Assembly (NCBI GenBank): GCA_949752795.1
Contig: CATKHW010000549.1
Location: 1-64,000 of the forward strand
Reading direction: 5' to 3'
Source: Hyperoodon ampullatus
Lineage: Eukaryota; Chordata; Mammalia; Artiodactyla; Ziphiidae
Length of the DNA: 64,000 nucleotides
Shown: positions 26,052 through 39,041 of the stretch, piece after piece
Layout: each line of letters opens with the position of its first letter
Numbering within the stretch: position 1 is the stretch's first letter
Notes under the pieces: model-generated
The model's database searches: none
Told to the model about the DNA's origin: nothing
The model's input: the letters and a program-made list of their open reading frames with translations, nothing else
Program-made: the position numbers and the translations under genes

Positions 26052-27788
26052 GCCACCCACCGGGAACCAGTATAGGTCCTGAACCAAAGTTTTGGACTTG
26101 CGGTCAGCTCACCAAAAACGAGTTGAAAAATGGAGCTCAGGGGCACAGCAATTCACAAACTGGCCGAGTAATAAAGGACAACTATCATCCAAAAATCTGT
26201 TGAGGGAAGGCAACGAGGCGGACTTGAAAGCGAGGCAGAATAGCAGGAAACAGATTTCAAGAGGTACGTTGGAATCGCCTTTAAAGCACAGGAAGAGGTG
26301 CCCAACTTCGACAATGATGCACTTGGCCAAAAGGTCGTATGCGTTTTCTCCTGAATATATTCAGGAGAAAACACATACGCCCTTTTTGGCCAAGCAAGCA
26401 AGCGGGCAATGCAAATCTGCACTACAAAGACGTATCACTTCCCACCGGTAAAAGGGACATCCACAAAATGTGTAAAATCCAGAAAGGCAAGACAGGCCCT
26501 GGAGAACAGGGAGCCTTGTTATGCTGATGGGCGGGATGTAAATTGCCAACTGCCTCTCTGGAGGAGTGCATTGTGTTCCCTAATACAAGTAAACAACAGA
26601 GCTACAGAGCCAAGGGCACTTCCAGTCTAGGGAATATTCCTTGGGAAAACTGAAAATCAATAAGACAGAGCCACCCCAAAATTTAGGGCTGCACTGCTTA
26701 CAAGGACCTCAACTTGGGTACACCTTAAATATCCCAGGAAATATATAAATGGTTCAAAAAATTGTGGTACTTACGTACGATGGAATATCCCTCAGCCATG
26801 AAATCAATGTCATAAGACCAGTAGCAGCAAAATGGGTGGATTCAGGTACGATGATTCTAAGTGAAATAAGTCACACAGAAAAAGAAACTTATCAAAAGAT
26901 ATCACTTATGAAGATCCTGTACACATGGCTACACTTGAACTGAGTTAGGAAAGAGAACAGTGTCTCACATTTAGAAAACACTCTTATGCCTGCTTAAGGG
27001 AGAAGGAGAGGTGGGGCGATGCATAAAACCAGAGTTTGATATAAGCACAGGTACCGTTCCAAAAACCAACTATGGAATAGAAAAGACCTACACCTTCCCC
27101 AGTGAAAGGGACTCAAAACCCCATATTTCCCGCAGAGGAATATATCTGACTAGTAAGAATCTTAAAACCTATGTATTGATATGTCTCCGTAAGGGAATCA
27201 AGTGTGTCTAGACTGGCATAAACATGGCAGCGAGAATCAGCTCAAACCCACTATAAAAAGGAATTTCAAAAACAAAATAAAAAAACTAGGAAATTCTTTT
27301 CAATTCCTTCAGGGTCTCTGATGAAACCTGGAATGACCCTATCTACAACGACAGCTGGATGTGTCATAAGGCTGGACACTTGGGACTGAGAGGATTGGTG
27401 AGATTGGGTGAGCAAATGCAGACCCTTTAAAGCAATAATGCATGGCACCCATTCCATGGGTCCCAACTCTCCAGGTTGAAGGGAATATTACTACAGTTAT
27501 AGCATGTACAGCAAACCTAGAGAACGGACACACTGTGAATACGAAAGGTTTCTAAAACTCAACGAATAGTCCCTCTCCTGGTGCTCCGGTTTGACATTCC
27601 ATCTGCTTTACTATCAACCTCCCAACTTGGAGAGACAGCCCCTTTAACCTCCTGGTTCGCACAGGTTGCCAATTTGGCAGAGGATGAAAGGGAAGTGGGA
27701 GAACCAATGAGAGAGTAGCTGTTAGGCATTTGGACGGGCACATATCACTGTAATTTCCCGGAAGGAAGAAGAATTAACCAAAGTCTCA
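26052..27788 (+). repeat. Satellite monomer 16 (1,737 bp, class C)
   Basis: Class C. The left palindrome arm (centre 26357/26358) is one A short and has AAGGTCGTATG. Private changes relative to monomers 10 and 13 include TTAAGGGAGAAGG near 26995 and CCCGGAAGGAAG near 27758. Confidence 0.94.
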
Positions 27789-29522
27789 GCCACCCACCGG
27801 GAACCAGTATAAGTCCTGAACCAAAATTTTGGACTTGCGGTCAGCTCACCAAAAACGAGTAGAAAAATGGAGCTCAGGGGCACAGCAATTCACAAACAGG
27901 CCGAGTAATAAAGGACAACTATCGTCCAAAAATCTGTTGAGGGAAGGCAACGAGGCGGACTTGAAAGCGAGGCAGAATAGCAGGAAACAGATTTCAAGAG
28001 GTACGTTGGAATCGCCTTTAAAGCACAGGAAGAGGGGCACAACTTCGACAATGATGCACTTGGCCAAAATGGGCATATGCGTTTTCTCCTGAATATATTC
28101 AGGAGAAAACGCATACGCCCTTTTTGGCCAAGCAAGCAAGCGGGCAATGCAAATCTGCACTACAAAGAAGTATCACTTCCCACCGGTCAAAAGGGACAAC
28201 CACAAAATGTGTAAAAACCCGAAAGGCAAGACAGGCCCTGGAGAACAGGGAGCCTTGTTATGCTGATGGGCGGGATGTAAACTGCGAACTGCCTCTATGG
28301 AGGAGTGCATTGTGTTCCCTAAAACAAGTAAAGAACAGAGCTACAGAGCCAAGGGCACTTCCAGTCTAGGGAATATACCTTGGGAAAAATGAAAATCAAT
28401 AAGACAGAGCCACCCCAAAATTTAGGGCTGCACTGCTTACAAGGACCTCAACTTGGGTACACCTTAAATATCTCAGGAAATATAAAAATGGTTCAAAAAA
28501 TTGTCATACTTACGTACGATGGAATATCCCTCAGCCATGAAATCAATGTCATAAGACCAGTAGCAGCAAAATGGGTGGATTCAGGTACGATGATTCTAAG
28601 TGAAATAAGTCACACAGTAAAAGAAACTTATCATAAGATATCACTTATGAAGATCCTGTAAACATGGCTACACTTGAACTGAGTTAGGAAAGAAAACAGT
28701 GTCTCACATTTAGAAAACACACTTGTGCCTGCTTAAGGGGGAAGGAGAGGTGGGGTGATGCATAAAACCAGAGTTTGATATAAGCACAGGTACCGTTCCA
28801 AAAACCAACTATGGAATAGACAAGACCTACACCTTTCTCAGTGAAAGGGACTCAAAACCCCATATTTCCTGCAGAGGAATATATCTGACTAGTAAGAATC
28901 TTAAAACCTATGTATTGATATGTCTCCGTAAGGGAATCAAGTGTGTCTAGACTGGCATAAATATGGCAGCGAGAATCAGCTCAAACCCACTATAAAAAGG
29001 AATTTCAAAAACAAAACAAAAAAACTGGGAAATTCTTTACAATTCCTTCAGGGTCTCTGATGAAACCTGGAATGAACCTATCTACAATGACAGCTGGATG
29101 TGGCATAAGGCTGGACACTTGTGACTGAGAGGTTTGGTGAGATTGGGTGAGCAAATGCAGACCCTTTAAAGCAATAATGCATGGCACCCATTCCATGGGT
29201 CCCAACTCTCCAGGTTGAAGGGAATATTACTACAGCTGTAACATGTATGGGAAACCTAGAGAACGGACACACTGAAATCTAAAGGTTTCTAAAACTCAAC
29301 GAATAGTCCCTCTCCTGGTGCTCCGGTTTGACTTTCCATCTGCTTTACTATCTACCTCCCAACTTGGAGAGACAGCCCCTTTAACCTCCTGGTTCGCACA
29401 GGTTGCCAATTTGGCAGAGGTTGAAAGGGAAGAGGGACAACCAATGAGAGAGAAGCTGTTAGGCATTTGGACGGGCACATATCACTGTAAGTTCCCGGCA
29501 AGAAGAATTAACAAATGTCTCA
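27789..29522 (+). repeat. Satellite monomer 17 (1,734 bp, class A)
   Basis: Class A, with the palindrome centred at 28095/28096 and reading AAAATGGGCATATG on the left. It lacks the GCAGAG and GCTTAACGGGG changes of monomers 11 and 14, so it is a sister to them rather than part of the same duplication. It contains GAATGAACCTATC near 29070. Confidence 0.94.
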
Positions 29523-31260
29523 GCCACCCACGGGAACCAGTATAGGTCCTGAACCAAAATTTTGGACTTGCGGTCACCTCACCAAAAACGAGTTGAAAAA
29601 TGGAGCTCAGGGGCACAGCAATTCACAAACTGGCCGAGTAATAAAGGTCAACTATCGTACAAAAATCTCTTGAGGGAAGGCAACGAGGCGGACTTGAAAG
29701 CGAGGCAGAATAGCAGGAAAGAGATTTCAAGAGGTACGTTGGAATCGCCTTTAAAGCACAGGAAGAGGGGCACAACTTCGACAATGATGCACTTGGCCAA
29801 AAAGGGCGTATGCGTTTTCTCCTGAATATATTCAGGAGAAAACGCATACGCCCTTCTTGGCCAAGCAAGCAAGCGGGCAATGCAAATCTGCACTACAAAG
29901 AAGTATCACTTCCCACCGGTCAAAAGCGACATCCACAAAATGTGTAAAAAACAGAAAGGCAAGACTGGCCCTGGAGAACTGGGAGCCTTGTTATGCTGAT
30001 GGGCTGGATGTAAATTGCCATCTGCCTCTCTGGCGGAGTGCATTGTGTTCCCTAAAACAAGTAAACAACAGAGCTACAGAGCCAAGGGCACTTCCAGTCT
30101 AGGGAATATACCTTGGGAAAATTGAAAATCAATAAGACAGAGCCACCCCAAAATTTAGGGCTGCACTGCTTACAAGGACCTCAACTTGGGTACACCTTAA
30201 ATATCCCAGGAAATATAAAAATGGTTCATAAAATTGCGGTACTTACGTACGATGGAATATCCCTCAGCCATGAAATCAATGTCATATTACCAGTAGCAGC
30301 AAAATGGGTGTATTCAGGTACGATGATTCTAAGTGAAATAAGTCACAGAGAAAAAGAAACTTATCATAAGATATCACTTATGAAGATCCTGTAAACATGG
30401 CTACACTTGAACTGAGTTAGGAAAGAGAACAGTGTCTCACATTTAGAAAACACTCTTATGCCTGCTTAAGGGGGAAGGAGAGGTGGGGCGATGCATAAAA
30501 CCAGAGTTTGATATAAGCACAGGTACCGTTCCAAAAACCAACTATGGAATAGAAAAGACCTACACCTTCCCCAGTGAAAGGGACTCAAAACCCCATATTT
30601 CCCGCAGAGGAATATATCTGACTAGTAAGAATCTTAAAACCTATGTATTGATATGTCTCCGTAAGGGAATCAAGTGTGTCTAGACTGGCATAAACATGGC
30701 AGCGAGAATCAGCTCAAACCCAGTATAAAAAGGAATTTCAAAAACAAAACAAAAAAACTAGGAAATTCTTTTCAATTCCTTCAGGGTCTCTGATGAAACC
30801 TGGAATGACCCTATCTACAACGACAGCTGGATGTGTCATAAGGCTGGACACTTGGGACTGAGAGGATTGGTGAGATTGGGTGAGCAAATGCAGACCCTTT
30901 AAAGCAATAATGCATGGCACCCATTCCATGGGTCCCAACTCTCCAGGTTGAAGGGAATATTACTACAGTTATAGCATGTACAGCAAACCTAGAGAACGGA
31001 CACACTGTGAATACGAAAGGTTTCTAAAACTCAACGAATAGTCCCTCTCCTGGTGCTCCGGTTTGACTTTCCATCTGCTTTACTATCAACCTCCCAACTT
31101 GGAGAGACAGCCCCTTTAACCTCCTGGTTCGCACAGGTTGCCAATTTGGCAGAGGATGAAAGGGAAGTGGGAGAACCAATGAGAGAGTAGCTGTTAGGCA
31201 TTTGGACGGGCACATATCACTGTAATTTCCCGGCAGGAAGAAGAATTAACCGAAGTCTCA
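29523..31260 (+). repeat. Satellite monomer 18 (1,738 bp, B/C hybrid)
   Basis: The 5' part up to about 30.1 kb is class B (CGGTCACCTCACC, right arm CCCTTCTTGG, GCTGGATGT). From about 30.48 kb it is class C (GGTGGGGCGATGC, CACCTTCCCCAGTG, AGCATGTACAGC near 30972). The stretch between (30.1-30.4 kb) carries ATGGTTCATAAAATTGC, shared only with monomer 19. The palindrome is centred at 29828/29829 with one mismatch. Confidence 0.93.
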
Positions 31261-32999
31261 GCCACCCACCGGGAACCAGTATAGGTCCTGAACCAAAATT
31301 TTGGACTTGCGGTCAGCTCACAAAAAACGAGTTGAAAAATGGAGCTCAGGGGCACAGCAATTCACAAACAGGCCGAGTAATAAAGGACAACTATTGTCCA
31401 AAAATCTGTTGAGGGAAGGCAACGAGGCGGACTTGAAAGCGAGGCAGAATAGCAGGAAACAGATTTCAAGAGGTACGTTGGAATCGCCTTTAAAGCACAG
31501 GAAGAGGGGCACAACTTCGACAATGATGCACTTGGCCAAAAAGGGCGTATGCGTTTTCTCCTGAATATATTCAGGAGAAAACGCATACGCCCTTTTTGGC
31601 CAAGCAAGCAAGCGGGAAATGCAAATCTGCACTACAAAGAAGTATCACTTCCCACCGGTCAAAAGGGACATCCACAAAATGTGTAAAAACCCGAAAGGCA
31701 AGACAGGCCCTGGAGAACAGGGAGCCTTGTTATGCTGATGGGCGGGATGTAAACTGCGAACTGCCTCTATGGAGGAGTGCATTGTGTTCCCTAAAACAAG
31801 TAAAGAACAGAGCTACAGAGCCAAGGGCACTTCCAGTCTAGGGAATATACCTTGGGAAAACTGAAAATCAATAAGACAGAGCCACCCCAAAATTTAGGGC
31901 TGCACTGCTTACAAGGACCTCAACTTGGGTACACCTTAAATATCCCAGGAAATATAAAAATGGTTCATAAAATTGCGGTACTTACGTACGATGGAATATC
32001 CCTCAGCCATGAAATCAATGTCATACTACCAGTAGCAGCAAAATGGGTGGATTCAGGTACGATGATTCTAAGTGAAATAAGTCACAGAGAAAAAGAAACT
32101 TATCATAAGATATCACTTATGAAGATCCTGTAAACATGGCTACACTTGAACTGAGTTAGGAAAGAGAACAGAGTCTCACATTTAGAAAACACTCTTATGC
32201 CTGCTTAAGGGGGAAGGAGAGGTGGGGTGATGCATAAAACCAGAGTTTGATATAAGCACAGGTACCGTTCCAAAAACCAACTATGGAATAGACAAGACCT
32301 ACACCTTCCTCAGTGAAAGGGACTCAAAACCCCATATTTCCCACAGAGGAATATATCTGACTAGTAAGAATCTTAAAACCTATATATTGATATGTCTCCG
32401 TAAGGGAATCAAGTGTGTCTAGACTGGCATAAACATGGCAGCGAGAATCAGCTCAAACCCACTATAAAAAGGAATTTCAAAAACAAAACAAAAAAACTGG
32501 GAAATTCTTTACAATTCCTTCAGGGTCTCTGATGAAACCTGGAATGACACTATCTACAATGACAGCTGGATGTGGCATAAGGAGGGACACTTGGGACTGA
32601 GACGATTGGTGAGATTGGGTGAGCAAATGCAGACCCTTTAAAGCACAAATGCCTGGCACCCATTCCATGGGTCCCAACTCTCCAGGTTGAAGGGAATATT
32701 ACTACAGCTATAACATGTACGGGAAACCTAGAGAACGGACACACTGTGAATACGAAAGGTTTCTAAAACTCAACGAATAGTCCCTCTCCTGGTGCTCCGG
32801 TTTGACTTTCCATCTGCTTTACTATCAACCTCCCAACTTGGAGACACAAACCCTTTAACCTCCTGGTTTGCACAGGTTGCCAATTTGGCAGAGGATGAAA
32901 GGGAAGAGAGAGAACCAATGAGAGAGTAGCTGTTAGACATTTGGACGGGCACATATCACAGTAATTTCCCGGCAGGAAGAAGAATTAACCAAAGTCTCA
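31261..32999 (+). repeat. Satellite monomer 19 (1,739 bp)
   Basis: It has a perfect palindrome (31531-31604). The 5' part resembles class A (ACAAACAGGCCGAG, TGCGAACTGCC, AAAGAACAG). The middle carries ATGGTTCATAAAATTGC, shared with monomer 18. The 3' part is not class A, so this copy lies at the edge of the trimer block. Confidence 0.93.
31531..31604. repeat. Perfect 74 bp palindrome (monomer 19)
   Basis: Arms meet at 31567/31568. It is the only perfect copy between monomers 7 and 23, lying just outside the A/B/C trimer block. Confidence 0.96.
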
Positions 33000-34737
33000 G
33001 CCACCCACCGGGAACCAGTATAGGTCCTGAACCAAAATTTTGGACTTGCGGTCAGCTCCCCAAAAACGAGTTGAAAAATGGAGCTCAGGGGCACAGCAAT
33101 TCACAAACTGGCCGAGTAATAAAGGACAACTATTGTCCAAAAATATGTTGAGGGAAGTCAACGAGGCGGACTTGAATGTGAAGCAGAATAGCAGGAAACA
33201 GATTTCAAGAGATACGTTGGAATCGCCTTTAAAGCACAGGAAGAGGGGCCCAACTTCGACAATGATGCCCTTGGCCAAAAAGGGCGTATGCGTTTTCTCC
33301 TGAATATATTCAGGAGAAAACACATTCGCCCTTTTTGGCCAAGCAAGCAATCGGGCAATGCAAATCTGCACTACAAAGAAGTATCACTTACCACCGGTCA
33401 AAAGGGACGTCCACAAAATGTGTAAAAACCAGAAAGGCAAGACAGGCCCTGGAGAACAGGGAGCCTTGTTATGCTGATGGGCCGGATGTAAATTGCCAAC
33501 TGCCTCTCTGGAGGAGTGCATTGTGTTACCTAAAACAAGTAAACAACGGAGCTACAGAGCCAAGGGCACTTCCAGTCTAGGGAATATACCTTGGGAAAAC
33601 TGAAAATCAATAAGACAGAGCCACCCCAAAATTTAGGGCTGCACTGCTTACAAGGACCTCAACTTGGGTACACCTTAAATATCCCAGGAAATATAAAAAT
33701 GGTTCAAAAAATTGTGGTACTTACGTACGATGGAATATCCCTCAGCCATGAAATCAATGTCATAAGAGCAGTAGCAGCAAAATGGGTGGATTCAGGTACG
33801 ATGATTCTAAGTGAAATAAGTCACACAGAAAAAGAAACTTATCATAAGATATCACTTATGAAGATCCTGTAAACATGGCTACACTTGAACTGAGTTAGGA
33901 AAGAGAACAGTGTCTCACATTTAGAAAACACTCTTATGCCTGCTTAAGGGAAAAGAGAGGTGGGGTGATGCATACAACCAGAGTTTGATATAAGCACAGG
34001 TACCGTTCCAAAAACCAACTATGGAATAGACAAGGCCTACACCTTCCTCAGTGAAAGGGACTCAAAACACCATATTTCCCGCAGAGGAATATATCTGACT
34101 AGTAAGAATCTTAAAACCTATGTATTGATATGTCTCTGTAAGGGAATCAAGTGTGTCTAGACTGGCATAAACATGGCAGCGAGAATCAGCTGAAACACAC
34201 TATAAAAAGGAATTTCAAAAACAAAACAAAAAAACTGGGAAATTCTTTACAATTCCTTCAGGGTCTCTGATGAAACCTGGAATGACTTTTTCTACAACGA
34301 GAGCTGGATGTGGCATAAGGAAGGACACTTGGGACTGAGACGATTAGTGAGATTGGGTGAGCAAATGCAGACCCTTTAAAGCACAAATGCCTGGCACCCA
34401 TTCCATGGGCCCCAACTCTCCAGGTTGAAGGGAATATTACTACAGCCATAACATATACGGGAAACATAGAGAACGGACACACTGTGAATACGAAAGGTTT
34501 CTAAAACTCAACTAATAGTCCCTCTCCTGGTGCTCCGGTTTGACTTTCCATCTGCTTTACTATCAACCTCCCAACTTGGAGAGACAGCCCCTTTAACCTC
34601 CTGGTTCGCACAGGTTGCCAATTTGGCAGAGGATGAAAGGGAAGAGGGAGAACCAAAGAGAGAGTAGCTATTAGGTATTTGGACGGGCACATATCACTGT
34701 AATTTCCCGGCATGAAGAGGAATTAACCAAAGTCTCA
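33000..34737 (+). repeat. Satellite monomer 20 (1,738 bp)
   Basis: The palindrome, centred at 33306/33307, has right arm mismatches AACACATTCGCC. It contains several private changes, among them TTAAGGGAAAAGAGAGG near 33945, GACTTTTTCTAC near 34283 and AAAATATGTTG near 33140. It is one of the more diverged copies in the array. Confidence 0.93.
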
Positions 34738-36476
34738 GCCCCCCACCGGGAACCAGTATAGGTCCTGAACCAAAATTTTGGACTTGCTGTCAGCTCACCA
34801 AAAACGAGTTGAAAAAAGGAGCTCAGGGACACAGCAATTCACAAACTGGCCGAGTAATAAAGGACAACTATCGTCCAAAAACCTGTTGAGGGAAGGCAAC
34901 GAGGCAGACTTGAAAGCGAGGCAGAATAGCAGGAAACAGATTTCAAGAGGTACGTTGGAATCGCCTTTAAAGCACAGGAAGAGGGGCACAACTTCGACAA
35001 TGATGCACATGCTCAAAAAGGGCGTTTGCGTTTTCTCCTGAATATATTCAGGAGAAAACGCATACGCCCTTTTTGGCCAAGCAAGCAAGCGTGCAATGCA
35101 AATCTGCACTACAAAGAAGTATCACTTCCCACCGGTCAAAAGGTACATCCACAAAATGTGTAAAAACCAGAAAGGCAAGACAGGTCCTGGAGAACAGGGA
35201 GCCTTGTTATGCTGATGGGCGGGATGTAAATTGCCAACTGCCTCTCTGGAGGAGTGCATTGTGTTCCCTAAAACAAGTAAAGAACAGAGCTACAGAGCCA
35301 AGGGCACTTCCAGTCTAGGGAATATACCTTGGAAAAACTGAAAATCAATAAGGCAGAGCCACCCCAAAATTTAGGGCTGCACTGCTTACAAGGACCTCAA
35401 CTTGGATACACCTTAAGTATCCCAGGAAATATAAAAATGGTTCAAAAAATTGTGGTACTTACGTACGATGGAATATCCCTCAGCCATGAAATCAATGTCA
35501 TAAGACCAGTAGCAGCAAAATGGGTGGATTCAGGTACGATGATTCTAAGTGAAATAAGTCACACAGAAAAAGAAACTTATCATAAGATATCACTTATGAA
35601 GATCCTATAAACATGGCTACACTTGAACTGAGTTAGGAAAGAGAACAGTGTCTCATATTTAGAAAACACACTTATGCCTGCTTAAGGGGGAAGGAGAGGT
35701 GGCGTGATGCATAAAACCAGAGTTTGATATAAGCACAGGTACCGTTCCAAAAACAAACTATGGAATAGACAAGACCTACACCTTCCTCAGTGAAAGGGAC
35801 TCAAAACCCCATATTTCTCGCAGAGGAATATATCTGACTAGTAAGAATCTTAAAACCTATGTATTGATATGTCTCCGTAAGGGAATCAAGTGTGTCTAGA
35901 CTGGCATAAACATGACAGCGAGAATCAGCTCAAACCCACTATAAAAAGGAATTTCAAAAACAAAACAAAAAAACTGGGACATTCTTTACAATTCCTTCAG
36001 GGTCCCTGAAGAAACCTGGAATGACCCTAACTACAACGACAGCTGGATGTGGCTTAAGGAAGGACACTTGGGACTGAGAGGTTTGGTGAGATTGGGTGAG
36101 CAAATGCAGACCCTTTAAATCAAAAATTCCTGGCATCCATTCCATGGGCCCCAACTCTCCAGGTTGAAGGGAATATTACTACAGCTTTAACATGTATGGG
36201 AAACCTAGAGAACGGACACACTGTGAATACGAAAGGTTTCTAAAACTCAACGAATAGTTCCTCTCCTGGTGCTCTGGTTTGACTTTTCATATGCTTTACT
36301 ATCAACCTCCCAACTTGGAGAGACAGCCCCTTTAACCTCCTGGTTCACACAGGTTGCCAATTTGGCAGAGGATGAAAGGGAAGAGGGAGGACCAATGAGA
36401 GAGTAGCTGTTAGGCATTTGGACGGGCACATATCACTCTAATTTCCCGGCAGGAAGAAGAATTAACCAAAGTCTCA
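34738..36476 (+). repeat. Satellite monomer 21 (1,739 bp)
   Basis: It has the most decayed left palindrome arm in the window (CATGCTCAAAAAGGGCGTTTGCG region, centre 35044/35045). From 35418 onward it matches monomer 22 at an offset of 1,739 bp with no difference found, marking the left end of a recent single-monomer duplication. Confidence 0.94.
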
Positions 36477-39041
36477 GCCACCCACCGGGAACCAGTATAG
36501 GTCCTGAACCAAAATTTTGGACTTGCGGTCAGCTCACCAAAAACGAGTTGAATAATGGAGCTCAGGGTCACAGCAATTCAAAAACTGGCCGAGTAATAAA
36601 GGACAACTATCGTCCAAAAATCTGTTGAGGGAAGGCAACGAGGTGGACTTGAAAGCGAGGCAGAATAGCAGGAAACAGATTTCAAGAGGTACATTGGAAT
36701 CGCCTTTAAAGCACAGGAAGAGGGGCACAACTTCGACAATGATGCACTTGGCCAAAAAGTGCGTATGCGTTTTCTCCTGAATATATTCAGGAGAAAACAC
36801 ATACGCCCTTTTTGGCCAAGCAAGCAAGCGGGCAATGCAAATCTGCACTACAAAGAAGTATCACTTCCCACCGGTCAAAAGGGACATCCACAAAATGTGT
36901 AAAAACCAGAAATGCAAGACAGGCCCTGGAGAACAGGGAGCCTTGTTATGCTGACGGGCGGGATGTAAATTGCCAACTGCTTCTCTGGAGGAGTGCACTG
37001 TGTTCCCTAAAACAAATAAACAACAGAGCTACAGAGCCAAGGGCACTTCAAGTGTAGGGAATATACCTTGGGAAAACTGAAAATCGATAAGACAGAGCCA
37101 CCCCAAAATTTAGGGCTGCACTGCTTACAAGGACCTCAACTTGTGTACACCTTAAATATCCCAGGAAATATAAAAATGGTTCAAAAAATTGTGGTACTTA
37201 CGTACGATGGAATATCCCTCAGCCATGAAATCAATGTCATAAGACCAGTAGCAGCAAAATGGGTGGATTCAGGTACGATGATTCTAAGTGAAATAAGTCA
37301 CACAGAAAAAGAAACTTATCATAAGATATCACTTATGAAGATCCTATAAACATGGCTACACTTGAACTGAGTTAGGAAAGAGAACAGTGTCTCATATTTA
37401 GAAAACACACTTATGCCTGCTTAAGGGGGAAGGAGAGGTGGCGTGATGCATAAAACCAGAGTTTGATATAAGCACAGGTACCGTTCCAAAAACAAACTAT
37501 GGAATAGACAAGACCTACACCTTCCTCAGTGAAAGGGACTCAAAACCCCATATTTCTCGCAGAGGAATATATCTGACTAGTAAGAATCTTAAAACCTATG
37601 TATTGATATGTCTCCGTAAGGGAATCAAGTGTGTCTAGACTGGCATAAACATGACAGCGAGAATCAGCTCAAACCCACTATAAAAAGGAATTTCAAAAAC
37701 AAAACAAAAAAACTGGGACATTCTTTACAATTCCTTCAGGGTCCCTGAAGAAACCTGGAATGACCCTAACTACAACGACAGCTGGATGTGGCTTAAGGAA
37801 GGACACTTGGGACTGAGAGGTTTGGTGAGATTGGGTGAGCAAATGCAGACCCTTTAAATCAAAAATTCCTGGCATCCATTCCATGGGCCCCAACTCTCCA
37901 GGTTGAAGGGAATATTACTACAGCTTTAACATGTATGGGAAACCTAGAGAACGGACACACTGTGAATACGAAAGGTTTCTAAAACTCAACGAATAGTTCC
38001 TCTCCTGGTGCTCTGGTTTGACTTTTCATATGCTTTACTATCAACCTCCCAACTTGGAGAGACAGCCCCTTTAACCTCCTGGTTCACACAGGTTGCCAAT
38101 TTGGCAGAGGATGAAAGGGAAGAGGGAGGACCAATGAGAGAGTAGCTGTTAGGCATTTGGACGGGCACATATCACTCTAATTTCCCGGCAGGAAGAAGAA
38201 TTAACCAAAGTCTCAGCCACCCACCGGGAACCAGTATAGGTCCTGAACCAAAATTTTGGACTTGCGGTCAGCTCACCAAAAACGAGTTGAATAATGGAGC
38301 TCAGGGTCACAGCAATTCAAAAACTGGCCGAGTAATAAAGGACAACTATCGTCCAAAAATCTGTTGAGGGAAGGCAACGAGGTGGACTTGAAAGCGAGGC
38401 AGAATAGCAGGAAACAGATTTCAAGAGGTACATTGGAATCGCCTTTAAAGCACAGGAAGAGGGGCACAACTTCGACAATGATGCACTTGGCCAAAAAGTG
38501 CGTATGCGTTTTCTCCTGAATATATTCAGGAGAAAACACATACGCCCTTTTTGGCCAAGCAAGCAAGCGGGCAATGCAAATCTGCACTACAAAGAAGTAT
38601 CACTTCCCACCGGTCAAAAGGGACATCCACAAAATGTGTAAAAACCAGAAATGCAAGACAGGCCCTGGAGAACAGGGAGCCTTGTTATGCTGACGGGCGG
38701 GATGTAAATTGCCAACTGCTTCTCTGGAGGAGTGCACTGTGTTCCCTAAAACAAATAAACAACAGAGCTACAGAGCCAAGGGCACTTCAAGTGTAGGGAA
38801 TATACCTTGGGAAAACTGAAAATCGATAAGACAGAGCCACCCCAAAATTTAGGGCTGCACTGCTTACAAGGACCTCAACTTGTGTACACCTTAAATATCC
38901 CAGGAAATATAAAAATGGTTCAAAAAATTGTGGTACTTACGTACGATGGAATATCCCTCAGCCATGAAATCAATGTCATAAGACCAGTAGCAGCAAAATG
39001 GGTGGATTCAGGTACGATGATTCTAAGTGAAATAAGTCACA
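35418..39041 (+). repeat. Recent single-monomer tandem duplication (offset 1,739 bp)
   Basis: Positions 35418-37302 and 37157-39041 agree with no difference found over about 1,885 bp. The tract is bounded by G35417 versus A37156 and C37303 versus G39042. Rare variants such as GGCGTGATGC, GTCCCTGAAG, TTCATATGC and GTACATTGGAATC are present in both. Confidence 0.9.
36477..38215 (+). repeat. Satellite monomer 22 (1,739 bp, duplicated)
   Basis: Near-perfect copy of monomer 23. The palindrome (centre 36783/36784) has mismatches AAAAAGTGCG on the left and AACACAT on the right, both repeated in monomer 23. Shared rare changes include AATCGATAAG near 37082, GTCCCTGAAG near 37741 and GGCGTGATGC near 37440. 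Confidence 0.94.

Larger units (their letters stand above)
22579..27788 (+). repeat. Trimeric higher-order repeat 1, copy 3 (5,210 bp)
   Basis: Monomers 14-16. The first two monomers are near-exact copies of monomers 11-12; the C monomer has drifted slightly (AAGGTCGTATG, TTAAGGGAGAAGG, CCCGGAAGG). Confidence 0.93.
27789..31260 (+). repeat. Trimeric higher-order repeat 1, copy 4, shortened to two monomers
   Basis: A monomer 17 is followed by monomer 18, which begins as B and ends as C; an A-like 5' segment follows in monomer 19. About one monomer length (3' B plus 5' C) is absent relative to copies 1-3, as expected from an unequal exchange between a B and a C monomer. Confidence 0.88.
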
